The position numbers were made by a program, and so were the translations under genes. From Bacteroidaceae bacterium (lineage in GTDB: Bacteria; Bacteroidota; Bacteroidia; Bacteroidales; Bacteroidaceae): 64,000 nt of DNA. This document shows positions 9,411 through 18,324 of this stretch, in pieces; within the stretch, counting starts at the first letter, position 1; each line of letters opens with the position of its first letter. Below the pieces are notes generated by a model. It made no database searches and was not told the origin of the DNA. It saw nothing but the letters and a program-made list of their open reading frames with translations. The stretch is taken from the NCBI GenBank assembly GCA_017383485.1, contig JAFNXM010000036.1, positions 62,001 through 126,000 of the forward strand, written 5' to 3'.

Positions 9411-10046
9411 ATGCAAGAAAAGCTCGACGAATATATATTGTCGCACATCTCGCCCGAGGACGACTACCTCTACCGTCTCTATCGCGCTACGCAGATCAAT
9501 TTGTTGCGTCCACGCATGGCTTCGGGGCATTTGCAGGGCCAACTCCTGCGCATGCTCTGCCAGATGATACGTCCACAACGTGTGCTCGAGATTGGCACCT
9601 ACTCCGGCTACTCTGCACTATCTATGGCCTCGGGGATGGGAGAGGACACCGAACTCGTCACCTTCGAGATCAACGACGAACAAGAGGATTTTACTCGTCC
9701 CTGGCTGGAAGGTTCCCCCTTTCCGCCCAAAATCAATATGGTCGTAGGCGACATCTTCTCTATCCTGCCACAGATGGAGGGGAAATTTGACCTCGTCTTC
9801 ATCGACGCCAACAAGCGCCAGTATTGCGAATACCTGGACTTGGTGCTACCACATCTCAACAGCGGCGCATATATTATAGCCGACAATACATTGTGGGACG
9901 GCCACGTCGTCGATCCCGCCTACGACAATGATCCGCAGACTAAGGGTGTGCGCACCTTCAATGACCGCATCGCCACAGATCCACAGTTCGAGAAAATTAT
10001 CCTACCTCTGCGCGACGGCCTCACTATTGTGCGATGGTTGAAGTAA
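9411..10046 (+). CDS. SAM-dependent O-methyltransferase (methyltransferase_3 / COMT-like family)
   Basis: Class I SAM methyltransferase of 211 aa, typical for the small bacterial O-methyltransferase family. Motif I is VLEIGTYSGYSALSMA; the acidic strand II end is LVTFEINDEQ; FDLVFIDANKRQYCEYLDL holds the divalent-metal Asp and the adjacent family motif; YIIADNTLWDGHVVD supplies further metal ligands. The physiological acceptor (probably a catechol-like hydroxyl) cannot be read from sequence. It lies 37 bp after aroQ in the same direction, a pairing I cannot explain mechanistically. Confidence 0.9.
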   Translation: MQEKLDEYILSHISPEDDYLYRLYRATQINLLRPRMASGHLQGQLLRMLCQMIRPQRVLEIGTYSGYSALSMASGMGEDTELVTFEINDEQEDFTRPWLEGSPFPPKINMVVGDIFSILPQMEGKFDLVFIDANKRQYCEYLDLVLPHLNSGAYIIADNTLWDGHVVDPAYDNDPQTKGVRTFNDRIATDPQFEKIILPLRDGLTIVRWLK

Positions 10047-10069
10047 AGGTTTTTTCGTATTTTTCTACT

Positions 10070-10223
10070 AACAAAGCATCGTATACGACGCAATGAGGAT
10101 ACTCTGTACTTTATTTTCCTCCTGCTACTGATTTCCTGTCGACAAGCGTGTATTGTTGCGCGATGCCAAGCTGGATGAATTGTTACAATATCTTGACAAG
10201 CATCTCGCACAAGATGCAATATA
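10070..10223 (+). pseudogene. Decayed lipoprotein gene remnant
   Basis: One frame gives a lipoprotein-like signal (YFIFLLLLISC, about 10109-10141) that soon reaches a stop. A second frame continues with coding-like sequence, VDKRVLLRDAKLDELLQYL then DKHLAQDAI and a stop at 10223. Joined by a frameshift these read like the first ~50 residues of a lipoprotein whose mature part begins with a helix. The pattern recalls the start of Bacteroidetes TPR sensor proteins, but the stretch is too short for a family call. No continuation follows before 10265. Confidence 0.35.
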
Positions 10224-10264
10224 AGAATTACTATTATTTCCCTTAATTCAAATACAGAATTTTT

Positions 10265-10702
10265 ATGAAAAGAACGTTGTTTTTACTCCTCCTCGCCTTT
10301 GCTTTTGTAGGCGTAGTCAATGCTCAGGAAGTGTATTACAAATGTATCGCCAACAATGTCAGTGTGCGCAAGGCTCCAAGTGTGAAGTCGCCACGCGTAC
10401 AGTTTACCGGCGCATACGGCAGCAGTGGTCCTGTGGCGTTGGACAAGGATGAAATCGTCCGTGGTACGGGCAAGGTGCAAAGCGGATTCACCCAGGTGGA
10501 CTATGTAGGCACCTACAATTTGTGGTATTCGGGTTGGGTTTCGACACAATACTTGAAGCGTATCTACAAGTGCAAGGTGTGCAAAGGCAAGGGTTTCTTC
10601 GACGAAATTTGTCCCAATTGCGACGGCATGGGTGTACATGCCTGCTGCGATTACACAGGCAAAAAGCGCTGCGACAATTGCTATGGTATAGGCTATAAAT
10701 AA
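10265..10702 (+). CDS. Secreted SH3-like protein with DnaJ-type cysteine motifs, paralogue 1
   Basis: First of three tandem paralogues. A signal peptide (1-20, ending VVNAQ) is followed by an SH3b-like segment (about 21-98: YYKCIANNVSVRKAPS, then VDYVGTYNLWYSGWVSTQYL). The C terminus (about 99-145) carries CKVCKGKGF, CPNCDGMG, ACCDYTGKKRC and CDNCYGIGYK. The CxxCxGxG spacing is that of the DnaJ/Hsp40 zinc-binding domain, though there is no J domain. A zinc-binding exported protein is plausible; its target is unknown. The SH3b part could bind peptidoglycan or protein ligands (inference). Paralogue 2 follows after 26 bp. Confidence 0.65.
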   Translation: MKRTLFLLLLAFAFVGVVNAQEVYYKCIANNVSVRKAPSVKSPRVQFTGAYGSSGPVALDKDEIVRGTGKVQSGFTQVDYVGTYNLWYSGWVSTQYLKRIYKCKVCKGKGFFDEICPNCDGMGVHACCDYTGKKRCDNCYGIGYK

Positions 10703-10728
10703 TAATTTAACTATAAAATCTATATGTT

Positions 10729-11169
10729 ATGAAAAAGATCTTGATGCTTTTCGTCCTCATGCTCACTTTCAGTGCAGCAACCTACGCACAAAAAGTTTAT
10801 TACAAGTGTACTGGCGATAATGTGAGAGTACGTATGCAACCCAGCACCAGTGCAAAGCTCGTGCAGTATAATGATGTGGAAATTGTTGAGCCAGGTCCTG
10901 TGTATTTGCAAACGGGCGATTTCGTTACCAGCAAGGGCGTGAAGCGTAATGGTTTCGTACAAGTGTATTATCACGGCGAATGCAATCTGTGGAACGTCGG
11001 ATGGGTGTCTGAAAAGTACTTGAAATTGGCTAAACAATGCACCAAGTGTAAAGGCCAAGGCCATCTGGGCGGTGTGTGTCCTGACTGCAAAGGTGAAGGC
11101 GACGAGTATTGTTGCAACTGGACCGGCAAAAAGCTTTGTCCCGAATGTTATGGTGTGGGATATAAGTAA
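10729..11169 (+). CDS. Secreted SH3-like protein with DnaJ-type cysteine motifs, paralogue 2
   Basis: The 146-aa product is collinear with its neighbour: signal peptide ending ATYAQ, SH3b-like segment starting YYKCTGDNVRVRMQPS and closing NLWNVGWVSEKYLKL, then CTKCKGQGH, CPDCKGEG, CCNWTGKKLC and CPECYGVGYK. Conservation of every Cys pair and the GYK end while linkers diverge suggests selection on a metal-binding module. Spacing of 26 and 57 bp to its neighbours suggests one transcript. Confidence 0.65.
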   Translation: MKKILMLFVLMLTFSAATYAQKVYYKCTGDNVRVRMQPSTSAKLVQYNDVEIVEPGPVYLQTGDFVTSKGVKRNGFVQVYYHGECNLWNVGWVSEKYLKLAKQCTKCKGQGHLGGVCPDCKGEGDEYCCNWTGKKLCPECYGVGYK

Positions 11170-11226
11170 TATCAGCGTCGTGAAGTATTGACGAATAAAA
11201 ATAACAACCTATAAAATCAAAAAGAA

Positions 11227-11784
11227 ATGAAAAGTATTAAATTGCTCCTGATTGCAGCGATCGCACTCTGTGTCGCGGCTTGTGGTGAAAAGAAGAATGC
11301 AGAGACAGCTCCTGCTGAAAGCGCTGACACAACAAATGTCGCAGTGGCTGATACTGTGGCCGCAGATACTGTGGCAGTGGAAGAGGAAGCAGAACCAGCA
11401 TTCGAGGCCGGTGTCTATAAATGTACTGGCGACAGAGTGCGTGTGCGCAAAGCTCCCAATACGGAATCGGGTATGGTATACTACGATGGCGGTGGCGATT
11501 GGGAAGGCCCAGTCTATTTGGACAAGGGCGATTGTGTCACCTGCAAGGGCGAAGTGGAAAATGGCTTTGCCAAAGTATATTGTAAGCACCTCTCTGGTGC
11601 CTGGACATCTGGCTGGACTTCTGTACAGTTCTTGACCAAGGCTGCGAAGTGTGGCAAATGTGGCGGAAAGGGTTATCTGAATGAACCATGTATGGAGTGC
11701 GAAGGCTACGGTTGCTGTAGCTGTGCACCTGGCACTGATGGAAAGCAATATTGTATGACTTGCGGTGGCTATGGCTATAAATAA
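11227..11784 (+). CDS. Lipoprotein with SH3-like domain and DnaJ-type cysteine motifs, paralogue 3
   Basis: The third copy (185 aa) differs in its anchor: the signal ends in lipobox CVAAC (Cys19), then an acidic Ala/Thr/Glu/Val-rich linker (about 20-60) before the SH3b-like segment (VYKCTGDRVRVRKAPNTESG). The C terminus has CGKCGGKGY, CMECEGYG, a CCSC cluster and CMTCGGYGYK. Two soluble paralogues and one membrane-tethered one may work as a set (inference). A terminator-like hairpin and then a long repeat follow. Confidence 0.65.
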   Translation: MKSIKLLLIAAIALCVAACGEKKNAETAPAESADTTNVAVADTVAADTVAVEEEAEPAFEAGVYKCTGDRVRVRKAPNTESGMVYYDGGGDWEGPVYLDKGDCVTCKGEVENGFAKVYCKHLSGAWTSGWTSVQFLTKAAKCGKCGGKGYLNEPCMECEGYGCCSCAPGTDGKQYCMTCGGYGYK

Positions 11785-11845
11785 TAAATTAAAACCGCAG
11801 GGCACACTTGTATTAAGGTAAATCAACCCCCTTAAATAGACTTGC

Positions 11846-11880
11846 AGCGCACAAATTGGGACAATCTCAGTTTGTGCGCT
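11846..11880 (+). terminator. Hairpin after the SH3/zinc-motif cluster
   Basis: AGCGCACAAA (11846-11855) pairs perfectly with TTTGTGCGCT (11871-11880). A moderately T-rich stretch (TGCTTTGTGTTTTG) follows, so termination is likely but not ideal. Confidence 0.55.
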
Positions 11881-11929
11881 TGCTTTGTGTTTTGTGGAGT
11901 TCCCTTTCGGATTATGATTTAAGGGATTT

Positions 11930-12284
11930 TTGTCAAAATTTTTCGCATTTTTCGAGGTCGAGAATCGCTTAAAATCAATCGCCCTTACTTTGGTCGCAAA
12001 TACGGCGTGTACGAGCAGTCAAAAAAGGGGCTTTTCGGGGAGAAATGTGAAAAATCCTAAGGCTTTTGTCGCTTTTTCGTGAAAAAGTGGGGGTGATGTA
12101 CTGATTTTGCTGACCTGAAAAGTTGGAAAAAGGTTAGGCTTTTTTGAAATTTCGCGACGGCTCGTGAAAAATATCTTAGACCTTTTTTTAACAAAGCCTT
12201 GGTTTTTTTCAGCGAGGTCAAAGGTCGTTGCTACGACACGTTCTATTTCGTCGAGTGCGTTTGTCAAAATTTTTCGCATTTTTT
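11930..12284 (-). repeat. Long intergenic element, copy 1 (inverted)
   Basis: About 355 bp, close to the reverse complement of 18325-18683 and more distantly of 27996-28354. Both ends carry the same direct repeat (on this strand TGTCAAAATTTTTCGCATT at 11931 and 12262). Inside are CGCCGTATTTGCGACCAAAG, GATTTTAAGCGATTCTC and a nested GGTCTA/GTCGCGAAATTT module (12131-12215). An 86-codon ORF on the minus strand (12019-12279) matches one in copy 2 but differs mainly by amino-acid-changing substitutions and is broken in copy 3, so I treat the element as noncoding. Confidence 0.85.
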
Positions 12285-12397
12285 GGGAGTGGTAGTTGGG
12301 GACTTTTGTGGTGTCAGATTGGGTTGGGCGGTTGATGTCGTAAAGTAAGATTTTTTCATAAAATGTAAATTTTCCTAAAAAAACATGGTGTAAAGTC

Positions 12398-12429
12398 TTT
12401 ACCCTATAAGGGTATTTGCGTACTTTTGC
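12398..12429 (+). promoter_or_regulatory. Promoter of the Oar-like receptor operon
   Basis: TACTTTTGC (12421-12429) is a good -7 match 67 bp upstream of the start. TTTA at 12398-12401 is a weak -33 candidate. Confidence 0.6.
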
Positions 12430-12495
12430 AGTTGAAATTTATTTTTTAACTTCCCCTCGGTGGGATAAAATCATTTAATTACTAACCAAAATCTT

Positions 12496-15400
12496 ATGTT
12501 TATGTGTAAGAGATTGTATTTCCTAATTGCCACATTTGTGCTGATGGTTTCCGCAGCAGTGGCACAGGTAACTACGTCTGGCATGTCTGGTAAAATCACT
12601 GCTAACAATGAAGTAGTGGTTGGCGCAGCTGTGGAAGCAATTCACACGCCCTCAGGCACCCGTTACGTAGGTGTGACCAACGCAAAGGGTATGTTCTATA
12701 TCCAAGGTATGCGTGCTGGTGGCCCCTACAAAGTGAAAATTAGCTACATGGGTTACGAAACCCAGGAAGTGAACGATTTGCAATTGCAGTTGGGTGAAAA
12801 CTTCAACCTGAGCACTTCGCTCTCTGAAAAGGACAACAAGCTTGGCGAAGTTGTGGTACGTGGCTCTAAGTCTAAGTTCTCTGCTCAAAAGACAGGTGCT
12901 GCGACTAACATCAGCAACCTGCAGATGCAAGCCCTCCCAACTATTTCGCGCAGCATCACTGATGTGACTCGCTTGTCGCCTTATGGTGGTAACGGCATGA
13001 CTTTTGCTGGTACTGACGGTCGTACTGCAAACTTCACAGTGGACGGTGCGAACTTCAACAACAACTTCGGTTTGAACGATGGTCTGCCTGGTGGTGGTAA
13101 CCCTATCTCGTTGGACGCTATCGAAGAATTGCAAGTGGTCGTATCTCCCTATGACGTACGTCAAAGCAACTTCATCGGTGGTGGTGTGAACGCTATCACA
13201 AAATCAGGTACCAACACTTTCAAGGGAACTGCTTATGTATATCACCGCAATGAAAACATGCGTGGTGACGCCGTAGAAGGCGAACAAATCCCTGGCTACC
13301 GCGACACAGACCGCAACACCATGTACGGTTTCACCCTCGGTGGTCCATTGGTGAAGAATAAGTTGTTCTTCTTCGTGAATGGTGAATATACTCAAACACC
13401 TTCGACTGCTATCCGCTGGCGTGCTAGCGAAAACGGTGTGGGTAACTCTGACCAATACCTCTCATACTGTACTATCGGAGATATGCAACGCGTGAGCGAC
13501 TTCGTCAAGGAAAAGTATGGCTACAATACAGGTTCATGGACAGACTTCCCTGCTGACCAAAACAACTACAAGGTGTTGGCACGTTTGGACTGGAACATCA
13601 ATAGCAACAACAAGTTGGCTTTGCGTTACAACCACACCAACAATACACGTTGGAGCGCGCCTAACGCATCTTCTATGGACGGTGGTACACGTTCTGCATT
13701 CGGCCGTACATCACTCTACTCTATGGCTTTCGCCAACTCTATGTACTCTCAAAACAACTTGGTGCACTCAGCATCTTTGGACTTGAACAGCCGCATCACC
13801 GACCAATTGTCAAACCAATTCCTGGCTACATTCTCTAAGTTGGACGACGTGCGTGGTTCAAACTCTGATCCATTCCCATTCATCGATATTATGGATGGCA
13901 CAGGTACTACTACTCAGTACATGGCATTAGGCTACGAACTCTTCACACACAACAATGCTGTACACAATACAGTATTCAATGTGAAGAACGACTTGACTTA
14001 TATCACCGGTAACCACAAGATTTTCGGTGGTGTGAGCTACGAATATCAATTGGCAGACAATGCTTACATGCGTAATGGTACAGGTTACTATCGCTACAAC
14101 AGCGTAGACGATTTCCTCAACGGCGCTACTCCCGAAGTAGTATGTTTGACTTACGGCTACGACGGCGAAACTAACCCAGCTGCTCGCGTACGCTTCCACC
14201 GTCCTAGCATCTATGCACAAGACGACTGGACAGTAAGCGATCGCTTCAAGTTGACTTACGGTTTGCGCTTGGATGGTCTCTTCTTCGACAACCAAGATTT
14301 GATGACCAACAATGCTATCTACGCTTTGAACTATGGTACAGCACACGATGCTGCTAATCCTGATGCACACGTAGACGGCTGCCGTCACATCGATACTGGT
14401 AAATGGCCAGGCGGTAGCGTGAGCGTTTCACCACGCGTAGGTTTCAACTGGGATATCCTTGGCGACAACAGCCTGAAGCTTCGTGGAGGTACAGGTCTCT
14501 TCTCAGGTCGTTTGCCTTTGGTATTCTTCACAAACATGCCAACAAACAGTGGTATGGTACAATACCAAGCACAATTGAACAGCAAGAACACAGATATGAC
14601 AGTATTCAACGGCGGTTTGGTATGCGATGCTAACGGCAAGCCTACAATCGACGCTTTGAAGGACAAGATCGTTAACGAATTGGGTCACCCCAACACTATC
14701 ACTCCAGAAGACGGCGCATTGCCTAGCTCAATCTCTGCAGTAGATCCAAGCTTCAAGATGCCACAAGTATGGAAGACCTCTTTGGCACTCGACTACACAT
14801 TCCCCGTAGCATTCCCCTTCACTTTGAGTGCAGAAGGTATCTTCAACAAGACTGTCAACGGCGTGACTATCTCTGACTGGAGCATGATGCCAGTAGAAGG
14901 TTTCACACACTTCAACGGCGCAGACGCTCGTCCTATCTTCCCAGGCAACTTCCGTCAAGGCAAGAAGGCGTTCGTACTCGAAAACACAAGCAAGGGTTAC
15001 GGTTGGTCTGCTAACGTGACTTTGAACATGAAGCCTATCGAATCTCTCAGCTTGATGGCTGCTTATACTCATACTGTAGCTAAGGAATTGACTGGTATGC
15101 CTGGTTCAAATGCTGAATCTGCATTTACATACGTTCCTACTGTAAACGGTCCTAACAACATCGGTTTGCACTCATCAGAATATGTGACTCCAGATCGTTT
15201 CGTACTTTCTGCAACACACCACGATAAGTGTGGCAACCACTTCAGCTTGATCTACGAAGCCTTCCGCGGTGGTTACAACTATTCATACATGATGGTGAAC
15301 GATATGAACGGCGACGGCTACAACTACGACGCGCTCTACATTCCTACTGACCAAGAAGTAGAATCAGGCGCATTCCGCTTCAAGACTCCTGGCGACAAGA

Positions 15401-15801
15401 CTCGCTTCATGGACTATGTACACAACAATCCTTACTTGAACAAGAATCAAGGTAAGTATGCAGAAGCTTATGCAGAATATTCTCCATGGGTACACCGCGT
15501 AGACTTCAGCTACAAGCACGACTTCAAGATCAAGGCTCCTAGATCTACACACAAGCTCCAATTGAGCTTCGACGTGAAGAACTTGCTCAACCTCTTCAAC
15601 GACAAGTGGGGCGTAATGAAGCAAATGAATCCTACACTCAACGGCGGCCGCATCCTCAAGTATGAAGGTACAGACGGCGAAGGCTTCCCTGTATTCTCTA
15701 CACCAAGCGCAGTGAGTGCAAATACTCAGACTTGGACACGCAACCACGCTATCGGACAATGCTGGTATGCTTCTATCGGTCTTAAGTATATCTTCAACTA
15801 A
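12496..15801 (+). CDS. Oar-like TonB-dependent outer-membrane receptor
   Basis: Large (1101 aa) outer-membrane transporter of the Oar type, not a canonical SusC. After the signal peptide (ending AAVAQ) comes a carboxypeptidase-regulatory-like beta-sandwich (about 28-115: GMSGKITANNEVVVGAAVEA, then YKVKISYMGYETQEV). Then a TonB-box-like LGEVVVRGSKS (about 116-126), a plug domain with NFTVDGANFNNNFG and SLDAIEELQVVVSPYDVRQS, and a barrel ending GQCWYASIGLKYIFN with terminal aromatic. Substrate unknown; Oar-type receptors have been linked to protein or peptide ligands, which is not proof here. Only 33 bp separates it from the OB-fold lipoprotein gene, suggesting a receptor-lipoprotein pair. Codon bias implies high expression. 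Confidence 0.88.
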   Translation: MFMCKRLYFLIATFVLMVSAAVAQVTTSGMSGKITANNEVVVGAAVEAIHTPSGTRYVGVTNAKGMFYIQGMRAGGPYKVKISYMGYETQEVNDLQLQLGENFNLSTSLSEKDNKLGEVVVRGSKSKFSAQKTGAATNISNLQMQALPTISRSITDVTRLSPYGGNGMTFAGTDGRTANFTVDGANFNNNFGLNDGLPGGGNPISLDAIEELQVVVSPYDVRQSNFIGGGVNAITKSGTNTFKGTAYVYHRNENMRGDAVEGEQIPGYRDTDRNTMYGFTLGGPLVKNKLFFFVNGEYTQTPSTAIRWRASENGVGNSDQYLSYCTIGDMQRVSDFVKEKYGYNTGSWTDFPADQNNYKVLARLDWNINSNNKLALRYNHTNNTRWSAPNASSMDGGTRSAFGRTSLYSMAFANSMYSQNNLVHSASLDLNSRITDQLSNQFLATFSKLDDVRGSNSDPFPFIDIMDGTGTTTQYMALGYELFTHNNAVHNTVFNVKNDLTYITGNHKIFGGVSYEYQLADNAYMRNGTGYYRYNSVDDFLNGATPEVVCLTYGYDGETNPAARVRFHRPSIYAQDDWTVSDRFKLTYGLRLDGLFFDNQDLMTNNAIYALNYGTAHDAANPDAHVDGCRHIDTGKWPGGSVSVSPRVGFNWDILGDNSLKLRGGTGLFSGRLPLVFFTNMPTNSGMVQYQAQLNSKNTDMTVFNGGLVCDANGKPTIDALKDKIVNELGHPNTITPEDGALPSSISAVDPSFKMPQVWKTSLALDYTFPVAFPFTLSAEGIFNKTVNGVTISDWSMMPVEGFTHFNGADARPIFPGNFRQGKKAFVLENTSKGYGWSANVTLNMKPIESLSLMAAYTHTVAKELTGMPGSNAESAFTYVPTVNGPNNIGLHSSEYVTPDRFVLSATHHDKCGNHFSLIYEAFRGGYNYSYMMVNDMNGDGYNYDALYIPTDQEVESGAFRFKTPGDKTRFMDYVHNNPYLNKNQGKYAEAYAEYSPWVHRVDFSYKHDFKIKAPRSTHKLQLSFDVKNLLNLFNDKWGVMKQMNPTLNGGRILKYEGTDGEGFPVFSTPSAVSANTQTWTRNHAIGQCWYASIGLKYIFN

Positions 15802-15834
15802 TCTCGCCATTGATTGCGAAAAAACAAGAATATT

Positions 15835-17421
15835 ATGAAATTGAAATATTTATTTACAGCAATGGCTTCGGCGCTCCTCTTTGCGAGCTGTGCTGAAGAA
15901 TTTGAGCCCGCTGGTTCGTTGGAAAATTTTGAAGCTTCCAAGACATATGTGGCTTTGCCCGCAGGTGGTGGCTCTGATACAGTACTTGTGAATGCTAAGG
16001 TAGATTGGAAATTCAGCAACCTGACTGTAACTGAAACAGGCGATACTGTAATCGTAGATGGTAGTAAGAATACTGCAGCTTGGTTCAAGGTTTCTCAACT
16101 CCAAGGTACTGCAGGTACTACACAATTGATCTTCTCGGCTGATGCATCAAACGGTGGTCGCGAAGTAGAACTCTCTATCGACGTAGCAGGTCAAACTCAA
16201 TTCATGAAAGTGCGCCAAGGTTCTATGGAAGCTTCTTCTGCGACTTGTAAGGAAGTCATCGCAGGTGCAGACGGCAAGACTTACCGCGTGAAGGGTGTTT
16301 GTACAGCTATCGCAAATACTCAATACGGTAACTGGTACCTCAACGATGGTACTGGCGAAGTCTATGTTTATGGTACATTGGACAAGAATGGTGCAACAAA
16401 GAACTTCGCATCTCTCGGCATCGAAGTTGGTGACGTAGTAGAAGTAGAAGGTCCAAAGCTCACTTACGGCACAACTATCGAATTGGTAGACGTAACCGTA
16501 GTAAGCATCACTAAGTCTTTGCTCAAGGTGACTTCTCCCGAAGCAACCGTAGCTAAGGATGGTGGCAAGTTGGAAGTAGCTGTAGCTTACAAGGGCAACG
16601 GTGCTTATGCAAGTGTGCCCGAAGAATATCAATCTTGGGTAAGCCTTGTAGACTCTAAGTTCGTGCCTGGTGTAGCTACTAAGGTTGAAGCTAACCCTGC
16701 AGATACTGTGAAGTTCACTTTCAACGTTGCACCTAACACAGCTGGTAGCCGCACAGGTCAGTTGACTTTCAAATCTTCTACAGGCAAGAATGCTTCTGAA
16801 GTAACTTACAAGTTTACTCAAGAAGGTGCTATTGCAAACGTAACAGCTGCAGAATTCAATGCTGCTCCTGTAGGCGAAGCACAATACCGCATCACTGGTA
16901 TGGTGACTGAGATTGCTAATACTAAGTACGGCAACCTTTATGTGACAGACTGGACTGGTAAGGTATATGTATATGGTACTACAAACTTTGCCGACATGAA
17001 CCTCCAAGTAGGTAGCATGGTCGAAATGGTAGGTCCACGTGCTGAATACAAGGGCGCAGCTCAGATGAAGAATGCAGTATGCGAGAACGTGCTCGTCAAC
17101 GCTACCCCAGTCGGTGGTGCAGAATTCAATGCATTGGCAGATAGCAACGACCTCTTCTACGTAGTAACCGGTGTGATCACAGAGATCGCTAATACACAAT
17201 ACGGCAACATCTACATCCAAACAGAAGATGGCGAAAAGGTTTACATCTACGGTACTTACGGTAAGTGGAACGCTCAAGGCGACGACAAGAAGAACTTCAC
17301 CACTGCAGCTGGTCTCGAAGTAGGCGACACTATCACCGTAGTCGGCATCAAGACTTCATACAAGGAATCTCCTCAGATGAAGAATGGTTGCTGCGTAGCT
17401 ATCCAAAAGGCAGGTAACTAA
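15835..17421 (+). CDS. Lipoprotein with BACON-like domain and three OB-fold-like repeats
   Basis: The ATG at 15835 is chosen over an upstream TTG because it directly begins the lipoprotein signal MKLKYLFTAMASALLFASC (Cys19). Residues about 25-125 look like a BACON-type beta-sandwich, and a second such segment lies at about 235-335. Three OB-fold-like repeats each carry IANTQYGN or IANTKYGN followed by a VYVYG/VYIYG strand and a GD/GSxVEMVG strand (about 150-225, 345-420, 440-525). This layout matches DUF5689/OB-fold surface lipoproteins of Bacteroidetes. It is probably the partner of the receptor upstream. Ligand unknown; a nucleic-acid or carbohydrate role would be a guess. Confidence 0.75.
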   Translation: MKLKYLFTAMASALLFASCAEEFEPAGSLENFEASKTYVALPAGGGSDTVLVNAKVDWKFSNLTVTETGDTVIVDGSKNTAAWFKVSQLQGTAGTTQLIFSADASNGGREVELSIDVAGQTQFMKVRQGSMEASSATCKEVIAGADGKTYRVKGVCTAIANTQYGNWYLNDGTGEVYVYGTLDKNGATKNFASLGIEVGDVVEVEGPKLTYGTTIELVDVTVVSITKSLLKVTSPEATVAKDGGKLEVAVAYKGNGAYASVPEEYQSWVSLVDSKFVPGVATKVEANPADTVKFTFNVAPNTAGSRTGQLTFKSSTGKNASEVTYKFTQEGAIANVTAAEFNAAPVGEAQYRITGMVTEIANTKYGNLYVTDWTGKVYVYGTTNFADMNLQVGSMVEMVGPRAEYKGAAQMKNAVCENVLVNATPVGGAEFNALADSNDLFYVVTGVITEIANTQYGNIYIQTEDGEKVYIYGTYGKWNAQGDDKKNFTTAAGLEVGDTITVVGIKTSYKESPQMKNGCCVAIQKAGN

Positions 17422-17469
17422 GACTCCGTATCAAAAGGAATCTGCATAGATATTCTTAATACAAATAGC

Positions 17470-17507
17470 CAAGGGGGTATCTCGGACTGAGTGCCCCCTT
17501 GCTTTTT
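17470..17507 (+). terminator. Terminator after the OB-fold lipoprotein gene
   Basis: CAAGGGGG (17470-17477) pairs with CCCCCTTG (17494-17501), followed by CTTTTTAAT. Confidence 0.8.
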
Positions 17508-17524
17508 AATAATATAACAGGTAT

Positions 17525-18193
17525 ATGAACACTGGTATTTCGAAGGTATTGCAATTGCTGTTGGCCGTGATTTTCGTTTTCAGCTGTGGTTCCAAGAATG
17601 ATGCTCAGCAGGAGGAAATCCATGGGATCATTGACTCCTTGAAACGCGAGAACAAGAAGTTGGAGGACAAAGTGAGCGAGGTGGAAGAAAAACTCTCTTC
17701 TGCGCAAGAGGACGTCACATCACAGCGCTCCCCCTATACAGAAATCAGCCTTTTCGTCAAATCCGTGATGAAGGGCAAGACCAACCGCCAAACCATATAC
17801 ACTCACGGCTCGCGCAGCTTTATCAAAAAGACTATGGAGTTCGAGAATTTCTATGGCAAAGGCACCGATGTGATGGATTACCTTAATTCGCTTTGGGGAA
17901 ATCCTTTGAGCGGCTATTCACACAAATACAAAGTGTATGTAGATGATATCAAAGTGCTCAATAGTAGTCCGACCCGAGGCGAAGCACAAGTGAATTTTAG
18001 GTGGGTAAACAAGGCAAATGGTACTCGCGACTATAACTGTTGGCCACAGCAATTGATCGCAGTCCTGATATACGAGGATTCCCGTTGGGTATTTGACGAT
18101 TTGCGCTATACCAATGGCAAGACGGCAAAAATGTATTTGGAGGACCCTTTCGTGCATGAATATGAAGTCATACCTCCAAGCGTCGTACAATAA
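17525..18193 (+). CDS. Hypothetical lipoprotein with a coiled-coil segment
   Basis: The 222-aa product has a lipoprotein signal ending VIFVFSC (Cys21), then a charged heptad-rich helix (about 30-65: LKRENKKLEDKVSEVEEKLS) and a mixed alpha/beta domain (about 75-210) with NFRWVNKANGTRDYNCWPQQ and VLIYEDSRWVFDDLRY. The latter resembles small NTF2-like or immunity-type folds only in general pattern, and I assign no function. It lies between two terminators, so is probably its own unit, although no clear promoter box was found. Confidence 0.65.
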   Translation: MNTGISKVLQLLLAVIFVFSCGSKNDAQQEEIHGIIDSLKRENKKLEDKVSEVEEKLSSAQEDVTSQRSPYTEISLFVKSVMKGKTNRQTIYTHGSRSFIKKTMEFENFYGKGTDVMDYLNSLWGNPLSGYSHKYKVYVDDIKVLNSSPTRGEAQVNFRWVNKANGTRDYNCWPQQLIAVLIYEDSRWVFDDLRYTNGKTAKMYLEDPFVHEYEVIPPSVVQ

Positions 18194-18217
18194 TACCCCA
18201 AAGTCATAGCATTACCG

Positions 18218-18264
18218 AAAGGAACTGTCGGGCATACATCAATGTCCCGGCAGTTCCTTTTTAT
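18218..18264 (+). terminator. Strong intrinsic terminator after the 17525 gene
   Basis: AAAGGAACTGTCGGG (18218-18232) and CCCGGCAGTTCCTTT (18246-18260) form a 15-bp stem with one mismatch or wobble, then a T-rich tail. Confidence 0.85.
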
Positions 18265-18324
18265 ATTTTTACGCGCAAAGTGAAGGTTCGAACATCTGAA
18301 AATACGCCCTTGATGACGTCCCCT

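Noticed and set aside
11930..12284. Insertion sequence with transposase
   Set aside because: The element is too short to encode one, no transposase motif is seen, and the ends are direct rather than inverted repeats.
16147..17277. Antisense ORF (376 codons) opposite the OB-fold lipoprotein gene
   Set aside because: Cys/Ser/Tyr-rich shadow translation of the repeated coding sequence; the opposite strand has a clear lipoprotein signal and domains.
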